This document shows positions 28,952-34,476 of a stretch of 64,000 nt of DNA, in pieces. This DNA is from Zhengitettix transpicula (taxonomy: Eukaryota; Arthropoda; Insecta; Orthoptera; Tetrigidae). Positions within the stretch are counted from its first letter, which is position 1; every line of letters begins with the position of its first letter. Position numbers and translations under genes: made by a program. The stretch spans positions 63,467,501 to 63,531,500 of the forward strand of contig CM073593.1 of the NCBI GenBank assembly GCA_037074705.1. Reading direction: 5' to 3'. A model generated the notes under the pieces. That model was not told the DNA's origin. It saw nothing but the letters and a program-made list of their open reading frames with translations, and did not search any database.

Positions 28952-31573
28952 AATAGAACTGTCAACATTCTAAATACTTGTGAATGTGTTTTTATGAAAA
29001 TTATATTTAAGTCAATGTTTCTGTTATCAAAATTAATACTATATTTAATCGTTTGTTATTTTTGTTAATTTCTTTTAGGTTTTCCGGTATGGATCAGTTG
29101 CAATTTTACAATTAGATGGCGGAGAAGGTAGAAAATATAATGAATCATTCATATTCAGTGGACATCAGTTGCTTCCAATGGATAAACAAGAAGGAATATA
29201 TGCAGGAGGAAAAGCTGAATACATTGGTGTACGAATGTTTGAAGTGCATTCAGACTTCCACAAAGGTATCAGTTACTTATTTATATACTTTGGAATGTAC
29301 AAGGTGTACCAAATGTCTATTTAATAAGAGGTGAAAAAAATACATTTGACTTTGTAATTTGTAAATATGAAAAATTGATTTTGATTTTATTTAAAATTAA
29401 ATTGAGTGTGAAACTTAATTCCTCTTACTTTGTGATTGATACACCCTGTATATTCATACTGTCTTAGGTTGAGCATATAAATGTTATAGAAATGTTTCTA
29501 TTTAATTTTCACAGTGCTTATGATTAATAACATGGATCAATATAGGTTGTTTGGATGATATTGTTTTGGAAGGCAAACACTTACCATTGCCACCAGCAAT
29601 GAATGGAACACAATGGGGCCAGGCTACTATGGCACGGAACCTGGAAAGATACTGTCATTCAAACAAATCCTGCATGAATATTACTTGTCCTGAACCACTG
29701 GTTTGCGTTGATCTATGGAATGACTTTGAATGCAAGTAAGAAAACTTCCAGACACTTAAATCTAATAATTTTTTACATATTTCGACAAAACATTTTTGTA
29801 TTAAAATACGAAATATTGAAATTAATCTCACATTTTATATCAGAATAACACTTAGTTTCAAAACTATACAGTTAACCAAAATTTGTGATTCATCCTACTT
29901 TTGGAACTTTAAGCATACAATAAGATGAACCCCAACTAGATAAGTAAACACATGCATAATAACTCTAAAATATAATTATATATATAGTAATAGGGACATA
30001 CTTATATAATTCTGCAAGGAAATTATTAGTATACAAAGACTTTCTTCAGTTGTAGATCTCTAATAAAATAAATGATTTTGTTGTTAATATTTATAATATT
30101 CATAATATTTTGTAGCCTCCATTATTTAAAAATGTAAAGAACAAGAAAGATTATATGTATTTATGGATGACCATTTGACAACACATTTAAGCTACAGAAT
30201 AGTTTAAACTAATGTTCAATGAAAAATTATATTTGACATTATCACAATAGTAATAATGTTTTTTTTTTCATAGTTGTGGTGATGGGTGGATCTTGACTTT
30301 AGATCAAAAAGGATGTACTGACAGAAATGAATGCTTTGATAAGCCTTGCCAAAATGGTGGCACTTGTGTTAATCAAGAACCAAATGAAAAATACCGCTGT
30401 CTTTGTTCTGAAGACTATTGGGGACGAAATTGTGAATTATCTCATGAACCACATACACTAAAACTAAGTATAGGTGCATTGTCCATAATCTTGGCAAGTC
30501 TTCTTGTTATTCTTGGTAAGGTTTTTCAACAATAATTCATTTTAATTATTTAAATGCAAGTTGTGTACCAAAATATATGTTACATATTTTCAGTTTTGGT
30601 GCTGATATTTGCAGTTTACAACCATCAACGCATTGTGACAGTAAAGCCACCACCTCCTGATGATGTGAGAGAGAATATAATCACTTACAATGATGAAGGT
30701 GGTGGAGAAGATGACATGACAGTTTTTGATATAAAACCACTCCAGGTTCCTATGGCAGAAGCAGAAACTGAAATTGGAGCAAATATTACTGGTAAGATCT
30801 GCAGAAAACTTTCATATTCATTTACTTCCATATTTAATAAAATAAATGATTAGAAATGAAAGGTGCTATCACATTTATTTAGCATCCATGTACACTCATT
30901 CCTTAAGTAATAATGAATTATATTATGGTTAACATTATATTGACTACATCTGTAATTTGGAAACTTCTATCAGTATTGTTATTTGTATTCAGGGAATAAA
31001 ACTAATATCAAGAAATAAACCTGTAATTATTATTAAATATCAGAAATTCAGTTTAAGTCCAATTACTTCACATTCTTAATTTTCATTAATTATATTTGAG
31101 ACACACTAACAAATATATTTTAATGCTCAAATTACTTATATATATAAATGTTATTTTTTATCAAACTCAAACATAGGAATACAACTTGCAGATAAATGCT
31201 GCAAGGATGAAATTACAAAATATAAGAAAATTTTTGATAGTGATTCCTGTGCACAACCATGTGATGATTTGAGAAATTATGCTTTTGAAGGAGGAGGTAG
31301 TATATCTGGTTCGCTTTCCTCACTTGCATCAAGTATGAAATATTGTTGTACCTGTAATTACTTAAGTTAAATTGCAAGTAGAAAGATTAATAAAATATTC
31401 CAATAATTCCAGGCATTCAAGATAATGAACAAGACTATGAGTTTCTCAATAATTGGGGACCCAGATTTGAAGGATTGGCTCAAATGTATAACAAAAGAGT
31501 AATCAAGGAACGAGAAACCATGAACCAAAATAATTATCCAAATAATACAGAGGTGCTAAAAACACAATTTTAG
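6446..31573 (+). CDS. CadN: Neural cadherin (CadN-type), plus-strand copy, 5' end not in window
   Basis: Single-pass classical cadherin for calcium-dependent cell adhesion; in Drosophila the family acts in axon guidance and synaptic layer targeting. I joined 23 exons into one open frame of 1,559 residues plus stop: 6446-6583, 18068-18254, 19213-19446, 20148-20320, 20399-20548, 20621-20923, 21534-21807, 21958-22157, 22683-22846, 23054-23222, 23554-23760, 24111-24382, 25096-25301, 25565-25707, 26398-26658, 27216-27566, 28650-28763, 29079-29265, 29546-29735, 30274-30515, 30594-30791, 31177-31332, 31413-31573. Domain order: part of one cadherin repeat, four more repeats with DxNDN linkers, membrane-proximal classical-cadherin region, EGF, LamG, EGF, LamG, Ca-binding-type EGF, transmembrane helix, catenin-binding tail with WGPRFEGLAQMY. 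Every junction has GT/AG and phases agree throughout. No start codon or signal peptide is visible; upstream exons must lie left of the window if the gene is full length. Confidence 0.93.
6584..7545. other. Start of the 11.5 kb intron of plus CadN
   Basis: AT-rich sequence with a short (TAAA)n run near 6883-6905. No gene seen. Confidence 0.6.
7551..7650. repeat. (AT)n microsatellite within an inverted repeat
   Basis: (TA)n at about 7568-7613 and 7629-7650. Arms ATAACCTTGTAAATTGAATA and TATTCAATTTACGAGGTTAT flank the first tract as an imperfect 20-bp inverted repeat, so it could form a long cruciform. Confidence 0.8.
7690..8700 (-). mobile_element. LTR-like repeat copy 1 with tRNA-Lys-type primer site
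   Basis: Begins GCCCACGTTGAGACGCCA, close to the 3' end of insect tRNA-Lys; its complement would be the primer-binding site of a minus-strand LTR retrotransposon, so the long repeat to the right would be its 5' LTR. The word CACGTTG recurs at 7743 and nearby. Shares a colinear series of words with 10730-11880: CACGGCT...CAGGGCCGA, CAATAAAGAAT, GACAGGCCAT, CACTGAATTTAAT, TTAATTACCACA. No gag or pol seen. Boundaries are approximate. Confidence 0.5.
8694..8713. repeat. (TA)n microsatellite
   Basis: Ten TA dinucleotides at the right end of the LTR-like copy. Confidence 0.8.
8714..10133. other. Intron DNA without recognised genes
   Basis: Contains a G-run near 8920-8934 and a purine-rich stretch near 9610-9670. 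The minus open stretch at 9210-9494 has no recognisable domain. Confidence 0.5.
10135..10720 (-). repeat. SINE-like repeat, family A copy with internal palindrome
   Basis: Starts with a T-run (A tail on the minus strand), then GGGCAACAGGCTACATGAGG, and ends near CTGCCTGCGAGAG. Nearly identical to 17106-17613 over most of its length but carries a 66-bp inverted duplication at 10233-10370. Short open stretches within it are repeat-derived. Confidence 0.8.
10233..10370. repeat. Near-perfect palindrome, 66-bp arms
   Basis: Arms 10233-10298 and 10305-10370 are reverse complements with one mismatch I can see, with a 6-bp spacer at 10299-10304. Confidence 0.95.
10730..11880 (-). mobile_element. LTR-like repeat copy 2 with repeated primer-site-like words
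   Basis: Direct-repeat partner of 7690-8700. It opens with three degenerate units of a CACGTT..GCCAATTTTGTAGT pattern (near 10735, 10793 and 10893), then CACGGCT...CAGGGCCGA, CAATAAAGAAT, GACAGGCCAT and CACTGAATTTAAT, and ends near TTAATTACCACAG. A (CA)n tract lies at 11303-11319. No coding capacity seen. Confidence 0.5.
12097..12997 (-). pseudogene. Tc1-like transposase relic
   Basis: Minus-strand reading in several frames gives ordered pieces of a Tc1-family DDE transposase: ERTVGRILHRYGIWKP; DESR followed by RIWRKTGRKYEP; PSIIADQVQP and YPNGDGCFQQANEPYH (the FQQDNAPxH region, with the catalytic Asp replaced by Ala); and the C terminus HLVDSIPRRMKRRSIEETG with GGPTKC and stop at 12097-12099. 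Frameshifts and internal stops break it, so it is inactive. Terminal inverted repeats were not identified, and the N-terminal limit is uncertain. Confidence 0.8.
12998..13680. other. Intron DNA between Tc1 relic and Helitron
   Basis: A GC-richer part to about 13240 may be more of the decayed transposon; the rest is AT-rich and unremarkable. Confidence 0.4.
13681..14462 (+). mobile_element. Non-autonomous Helitron, both ends intact
   Basis: Begins TC (TCTATCTATATATATAAAAA) after A at 13680 and ends CTAG at 14459-14462 before T at 14463: the 5'-TC...CTAG-3' ends and A/T target of Helitrons. 5' region contains TCTCACTAAAACTCGAGAAC, a word common in insect Helitrons. The inside has at least two copies of the AAAATAACGCGAATACAACC-type unit also seen at 4890-6079. 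No coding for the Rep/helicase transposase. Confidence 0.75.
15473..15610 (+). repeat. Interspersed repeat, family B fragment
   Basis: Contains CACCTGAAGAAAGGAACAAG, CAGAAACACT, then TTTCAATCAGACGTA. The same word order occurs at 26225-26330 and 38640-38900. Confidence 0.5.
16385..16470 (-). repeat. tRNA-like (SINE-type) fragment
   Basis: Minus strand carries GGTCCCGGATTCGAATCTC, a match to a pol III B box, downstream of GACTGCCTCGTATCACAGG. No cloverleaf can be folded, so it is read as a tRNA-derived repeat rather than a tRNA gene. Confidence 0.4.
17106..17613 (-). repeat. SINE-like repeat, family A full-length-like copy
   Basis: T-run then GGGCAACAGGCTACATGAGG, through CCCGGCATTCGCCTAAAGAA, to CTCCTGCAAGGTTC. 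Best preserved simple copy, about 510 bp. It shows the arrangement before the palindromic change in the copy at 10135-10720. Confidence 0.75.
17614..18067. other. End of the 11.5 kb intron of plus CadN
   Basis: AT-rich; CpGs become rare from here on. Ends in the acceptor TTTCTAG. Confidence 0.6.
18068..18254 (+). CDS. CadN: CadN plus copy, exon 2 (EC linker)
   Basis: 187 bp, phase 0 to 1, acceptor TTTCTAG, donor GTATTG. Holds LDRDPP (LDRE-type calcium motif) and DVNDNAP, closing one cadherin repeat and opening the next. 51 of 62 residues match the minus exon 47385-47571 by my count. Confidence 0.94.
19213..19446 (+). CDS. CadN: CadN plus copy, exon 3 (EC repeat core)
   Basis: 234 bp, phase 1 to 1. 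Contains AIDNDDANEG (DxD calcium motif), FDIESKTGII, and CCLDRER. Same length as minus exon 46553-46786. Confidence 0.93.
20148..20320 (+). CDS. CadN: CadN plus copy, exon 4 (EC linker)
   Basis: 173 bp, phase 1 to 0, acceptor TACTTAG, donor GTAGTT. Contains LDINDMSPNF, a cadherin inter-repeat linker, then the A/B strands of the next repeat. Confidence 0.92.
20399..20548 (+). CDS. CadN: CadN plus copy, exon 5 (EC repeat core)
   Basis: 50 codons, phase 0 to 0. Contains NSGFGASRF and SLDYED (degenerate LDRE). The acceptor is TTTAAG, without a strong pyrimidine tract next to it; the match to minus exon 45328-45477 fixes the boundary. Confidence 0.91.
20621..20923 (+). CDS. CadN: CadN plus copy, exon 6 (EC linker and next repeat)
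   Basis: 101 codons, phase 0 to 0, acceptor ATTTTAG, donor GTAAGT. Contains RDINDNVPQF, the DIDNAG calcium motif and ALDREE. Same length as minus exon 44953-45255. Confidence 0.94.
21534..21807 (+). CDS. CadN: CadN plus copy, exon 7 (EC linker and last repeat)
   Basis: 274 bp, phase 0 to 1, acceptor TTTCAG, donor GTAAGA. Contains VDDVNDNAPIF and AVDKDD, and starts the membrane-proximal cadherin repeat. Confidence 0.94.
21958..22157 (+). CDS. CadN: CadN plus copy, exon 8 (end of last EC repeat)
   Basis: 200 bp, phase 1 to 0. Contains SFDREHKKEYHI, DSGKP and GDINDN, the last DxNDN of the series. Same length as minus exon 44240-44439. Confidence 0.93.
22683..22846 (+). CDS. CadN: CadN plus copy, exon 9 (membrane-proximal classical cadherin region)
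   Basis: 164 bp, phase 0 to 2. Contains VNDLDDWDLSDKKF, typical of the primitive-classic-cadherin region of insect E- and N-cadherins. The acceptor is CATCAAG; homology to the minus exon 43792-43955 supports it. Confidence 0.92.
23054..23222 (+). CDS. CadN: CadN plus copy, exon 10 (membrane-proximal region)
   Basis: 169 bp, phase 2 to 0, acceptor TTTGCAG, donor GTAAGC. Reads NSGSIRIFGSTDEDFIKVWD. It is one codon longer than minus exon 42808-42973, the only length change among the extracellular exons. Confidence 0.92.
23554..23760 (+). CDS. CadN: CadN plus copy, exon 11 (membrane-proximal region)
   Basis: 69 codons, phase 0 to 0, acceptor TATTCAG, donor GTATGG. Contains NVDVFSVQ and RLNGVILLNREK. 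Same length as minus exon 41922-42128. Confidence 0.92.
24111..24382 (+). CDS. CadN: CadN plus copy, exon 12 (Cys-rich, EGF start)
   Basis: 272 bp, phase 0 to 2, acceptor CCAACAG. Contains INITMVGIDQCLYENRICEG and later CYNNGQCVQE, the start of the first EGF module. Confidence 0.93.
25096..25301 (+). CDS. CadN: CadN plus copy, exon 13 (EGF end, LamG1 start)
   Basis: 206 bp, phase 2 to 1, acceptor ATTTAG. Contains CVCKRGLNGPRCQQ closing the EGF module, then FKGTGWAWYPPL and LSLEFLT opening the first laminin-G domain. Confidence 0.93.
25565..25707 (+). CDS. CadN: CadN plus copy, exon 14 (LamG1)
   Basis: 143 bp, phase 1 to 0, acceptor TTTACAG, donor GTAATG. Contains FISLELENGIPRLLIDFGSG and DGEWHRLDVIWD, core strands of a laminin-G domain. 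Confidence 0.94.
25861..26056. repeat. 49-bp minisatellite, four copies
   Basis: Units at 25861, 25910, 25959 and 26008, each starting ATTCATTTAAAATTAAAATA; the last has one visible change (ATCTGAA). Lies in the intron between the two LamG1 exons. Confidence 0.97.
26225..26330 (+). repeat. Interspersed repeat, family B fragment
   Basis: ACCACACAACGTTTCTGGGA, then TTTTGTTAACTATTTTCAAT and CAGACATAATTTTTTTTC: internally deleted relative of 38640-38900. Confidence 0.6.
26398..26658 (+). CDS. CadN: CadN plus copy, exon 15 (LamG1 end)
   Basis: 87 codons, phase 0 to 0, acceptor TACTCAG, donor GTAATT. Contains LNVNTPLQIGGL and FDGCIKHL, the closing LamG disulphide region. Together with exon 16 it equals the single minus exon 38950-39561. 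Confidence 0.94.
27216..27566 (+). CDS. CadN: CadN plus copy, exon 16 (EGF2, LamG2 start)
   Basis: 117 codons, phase 0 to 0, acceptor AACAG, donor GTAAGA. Contains CEEHGTCISS, WCECHPGWTGLNC (EGF module 2) and KYALSFEP, the first strands of the second laminin-G domain. Confidence 0.95.
27800..28056 (+). repeat. Family A repeat, CpG-decayed 3' part, inside a CadN intron
   Basis: Contains GGCATGGAACAAGTACC where other copies read GGCGTGGGACAAGT, CCATTGG where others read CCATCGG, then CCGACCTACC, and ends TATTAAAGGGGAGTTGCC and ACCCTCATGTAGC. Orientation as at 49.8 kb. Confidence 0.75.
28650..28763 (+). CDS. CadN: CadN plus copy, exon 17 (LamG2)
   Basis: 38 codons, phase 0 to 0, acceptor TTTCAG, donor GTTTGT. 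Contains LQFRYNLNS and VNDGKWHTAK, laminin-G strands. Confidence 0.92.
28909..28947. repeat. (AT)n microsatellite
   Basis: About 19 AT dinucleotides in the intron between the two central LamG2 exons. Confidence 0.9.
29079..29265 (+). CDS. CadN: CadN plus copy, exon 18 (LamG2)
   Basis: 187 bp, phase 0 to 1, acceptor CTTTTAG, donor GTATCA. Contains GSVAILQLDGGEGRKYNES and GIYAGGKAEY. A wrong-frame open stretch at 29116-29334 overlaps it and is not real. Confidence 0.93.
29546..29735 (+). CDS. CadN: CadN plus copy, exon 19 (LamG2 end, Cys-rich)
   Basis: 190 bp, phase 1 to 2. Contains GCLDDIVLEG, NGTQWGQATMARN and CMNITCPEPLVCVDLW, leading to the last EGF module. Confidence 0.93.
30274..30515 (+). 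CDS. CadN: CadN plus copy, exon 20 (EGF3 and transmembrane helix)
   Basis: 242 bp, phase 2 to 1. Contains DRNECFDKPCQNGGTC and CLCSEDYWGRNC (calcium-binding-type EGF), then LSIGALSIILASLLVIL, the first part of the membrane helix, completed in the next exon. Confidence 0.95.
30594..30791 (+). CDS. CadN: CadN plus copy, exon 21 (helix end, juxtamembrane tail)
   Basis: 198 bp, phase 1 to 1, acceptor TTTTCAG, donor GTAAGA. Finishes the membrane helix with VLIFAV, then PPDDVRENIITYNDEGGGE, the conserved juxtamembrane block of classical cadherins (p120-catenin region). Confidence 0.95.
31177..31332 (+). CDS. CadN: CadN plus copy, exon 22 (catenin-binding tail)
   Basis: 156 bp, phase 1 to 1, acceptor ACATAG, donor GTATGA. 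Contains YAFEGGGSISGSLSSLAS, the beta-catenin-binding signature. Before it lie four cysteines (KCCKDE, DSCAQPC), unusual for this cytoplasmic stretch. Confidence 0.92.
31413..31573 (+). CDS. CadN: CadN plus copy, terminal exon 23 (tail end, stop)
   Basis: 161 bp including TAG at 31571-31573; phase 1 entry, acceptor ATTCCAG. Contains YEFLNNWGPRFEGLAQMY, the conserved end of the catenin-binding domain, then about 30 residues of family-variable polar tail ending LKTQF. Confidence 0.95.
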
Positions 31574-31873
31574 ACGACTGTGCATGCATCATTAAAAACA
31601 ATCTTGTGTATCTCAAGACATCGAAAATGAGTTCTGTGAACTCTGAAAATGTGGTATTAACAAAGTATTGTCTCAGGTGCTAATCTATTGCTAATTTTTT
31701 AATGTTAATGTTCTAATATTAAATTAATAATTGTCTGTGATTAAAGAGAAATAGTAAAGCTGAACAGAACTCTATTGGATAATACTTTTGCTCAAAAGTA
31801 ACTGAAAAATTTAAAAGGACAAGCCATGTATCACTGTGTTAAAAATATAGCTGTTAGATCTTCAGTACTTTGA

Positions 31874-31879
31874 AATAAA
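31874..31879 (+). promoter_or_regulatory. Candidate polyadenylation signal of plus CadN copy
   Basis: AATAAA 300 bases after the stop codon. Others follow further down, so the site actually used is uncertain. Confidence 0.4.
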
Positions 31880-34033
31880 GAATAGGATAAAATATTATTA
31901 ACTGCCCCTTCTTAATTTATTACAATATTTACTGCACAAATTGAGACTCTTTAATACATAAAATGGTTGTGTAAAGTAAAGTAATAAATACTTCTTTTGA
32001 TCAGCAGCAATTTAAATGAGTCTAATGTTTTTGAGAATTTTGTTATTCAGCCAATAACAGTTTTCAATAATGACAAAATTCCTGTCACTTTTCAAAATAA
32101 AATTTAATTTTTATTTCTGTTTACATTTCTGAAATACTTTGATTTCTATATGTAACAGTCTGTACTACAGCACCACACTTACATTTTACTACATTTTAGG
32201 TAATTTTGTTATTTGTCAAGATTTTGATTCTGAATTGCATTTGTGTATTGTTATCACCAATATCAATAATTCATAGTGGCCTGCATATTGTTTGGCTAAA
32301 TACACAAATTGTTATATTTACTGTGTCCCACCTGTTTTAAAACAAGTTTTAGAAAACTATACCTAAATATTCTTAATAAGGTGGGTAGACACGTCACATT
32401 GTATATATGATATTGACTCTACAAGATACTGATTCTGCTTTTATTGTGAAATATACTAATTGAGCATGAATTAAATTTTTATTAAAATAATAATTCAGAT
32501 ATGTAATTGAGGAGCAATGAAATGAGTTATTGAAATTTACCTTTCATGTTGTACTATTTATATGTAATTTTTTACACCAGAACTATTAAATATTTTTGCA
32601 TAATATGTTCTTTGTGTTTTATTAGTTCATCTAGCACAAAAAATAATTTATAAATATGAATATTTTTAATAATATAATTGCAAAATTAAAATTTAGGTTT
32701 TTATTCAAATATTTTTTGTGCAAGACTTTCGTAAAATTTCAAGAGTAATTACAAATTCAATAAATTCATATTATTATGCAAGACAAATACAGTATGCAGA
32801 TTTGGTAAGTAATTTAAACTGAATCCAATTTTGTGTTATGTTTTAGTTTAATGACTGCACATTTTTATTATAATTTCCAAAAGTTTTAATTGTTTCAAGT
32901 GGATAGTGAAAAGTTTTTTTTACATTTGAGTTGGGGTTGTTAAGCCCTGGATCATGAATATTTAAGAATATATGGCAATGCAGATATAGTTCTCAAAGTA
33001 GTTCCTATTTTTAGAGAAACTTTGTTGTCAATTTTAAACACACCTTAATTTTGTTGTTAATTATTGACTTTGTATGCCAGACCTGATATTCTCTGCTGAT
33101 GCTACTGAAATAATTAATCCAGTAATATTTTAAAAATATATAAGCATATTAAAATGCAAGAAATAATTATTTTATGAGAAAAATATACCTAATATATGAT
33201 ATTAGTGTAAGTGAACATTAATTCAGTATCCTCTCAGCTTTTAAACTTAAGGGACATAACAGAACTAAGAAATTAAAAATTTGTTTCAAATTGAATCATA
33301 TTATCAGATGCTATTCATTTTTAACACATTTATTAGACTTTTTAGATAAAATATTATGGTATCAATATGGTTTTGTACTGTTATTAGTTATGTGGCCACA
33401 CAGCACTAACATCAGCATGACCACATCACAGAAACATATGCTTGCGAGAGACTTTGAATTATATAATAAGTGTCTGTGTTTGCTCAACTCTTCAGACTTA
33501 GATAAGCGCAGACGGCATTGTTGAGACAGTTTACTATCAGATTCCATGTTATTAACTTGTGTATTATTTTTAACCATTCCAAATTAAATTTCATGTTCAA
33601 CAAGACAAAATATTAATTTATAAACATTTCCTGTAGTTACACAAAAAGCAAAATTTTATTTTATTGGGAAGTTGAAAATTTCATTAATGCAAATAAACTA
33701 CATATTCTTGCATGAAGTGTTTTTCAACAATTTTATAACAGGAATATAATTAAAATTTATTTAAAATTATATTATTTTTAGTATGTTGTAATTTTCAATT
33801 TGTATGTTTTCTTATGTTTGATCTATAAACAATCTGCCTTCAGCCAGGAAGCAAGGTTATTTAATTTTTCTCCATATATAAAAAGAACCAGGAATCTCAC
33901 ATGTCTTTCGTTAAATTAAGAACAGCCAATATTGAAAAATTTAATTGACAAATTGAAAATATAAAAACAGTGTTTTTTTTATAAATTATAGTAATTGATT
34001 TCAACAATAGTTATTCAGCTACCTAATTACACA

Positions 34034-34039
34034 TTTATT
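34034..34039 (-). promoter_or_regulatory. Candidate polyadenylation signal of minus CadN copy
   Basis: AATAAA on the minus strand (a second overlapping copy follows at once), about 285 bases after the minus stop codon. Confidence 0.35.
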
Positions 34040-34321
34040 TATTAATTTGTAATGTAACTAAATAGCTGAAATAATTATATTTATAATATCACACAAAAAC
34101 TTCATGTAACTATTGTCCATTAAAATTATATTGTAATTGACATTAAAACCTCACTCACAGAAGTGAAACATGTAATTTATTTAAATCACCATTATTCTAA
34201 AGGCATATGAAAATTTTATATCACTGTATAAAAAGTTATACCACTGTATTTATACAACTTTGCTCAACTAAGTTATTTGTTTACTTAGTGCTGAATGCTG
34301 GGACACATCTTCAACAAAGTT

Positions 34322-34476
34322 TCAAAATTTTGTAACCAAGGTGGAAGACTCCACACTGTTGGTATCCTCATTGTTTACTTCTGTTACATCTATGTTTTTA
34401 TTATTGCATGTATTCAGAGAGGAAGGTAATTTTGGATGCCTCTTAATGATTATGTCTGCCAAGTTGATATCCAAAC
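34322..34476 (-). CDS. CadN: CadN minus copy, terminal exon (divergent tail, stop)
   Basis: 155 bp ending in TGA at 34322-34324; phase 1 entry after ATTTTAG. Encodes 50 residues starting LDINLADIIIKRHPKLPSS and ending TLVTKF. It occupies the place of plus exon 31413-31573 but lacks WGPRF and LA.MY, so the last catenin-binding block has been lost or has diverged beyond recognition. The frame is fixed by the upstream exons. Confidence 0.75.

Larger units (their letters stand above)
18255..31412 (+). other. Introns of the 3' half of plus CadN
   Basis: Twenty-one introns from 72 bp (20549-20620) to about 1.08 kb (27567-28649). Very AT-rich, almost free of CpG, GT/AG bounded. Apart from the repeats listed (25861-26056, 26225-26330, 27800-28056, 28909-28947) I see no features and no duplicate, mutually exclusive exon. 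Confidence 0.75.
31574..34321. other. Convergent 3' UTR / intergenic region between the two CadN copies
   Basis: 2.75 kb of AT-rich, CpG-poor sequence between the two stop codons. It must hold both 3' untranslated regions. I see no conserved coding sequence. Short open stretches near 33291-33577 occur in both strands and look random. Confidence 0.75.

Noticed and set aside
29116..29334. 72-residue open stretch on the plus strand
   Set aside because: Wrong frame over the real LamG2 exon 29079-29265, where the cadherin frame fits splice phases and homology.
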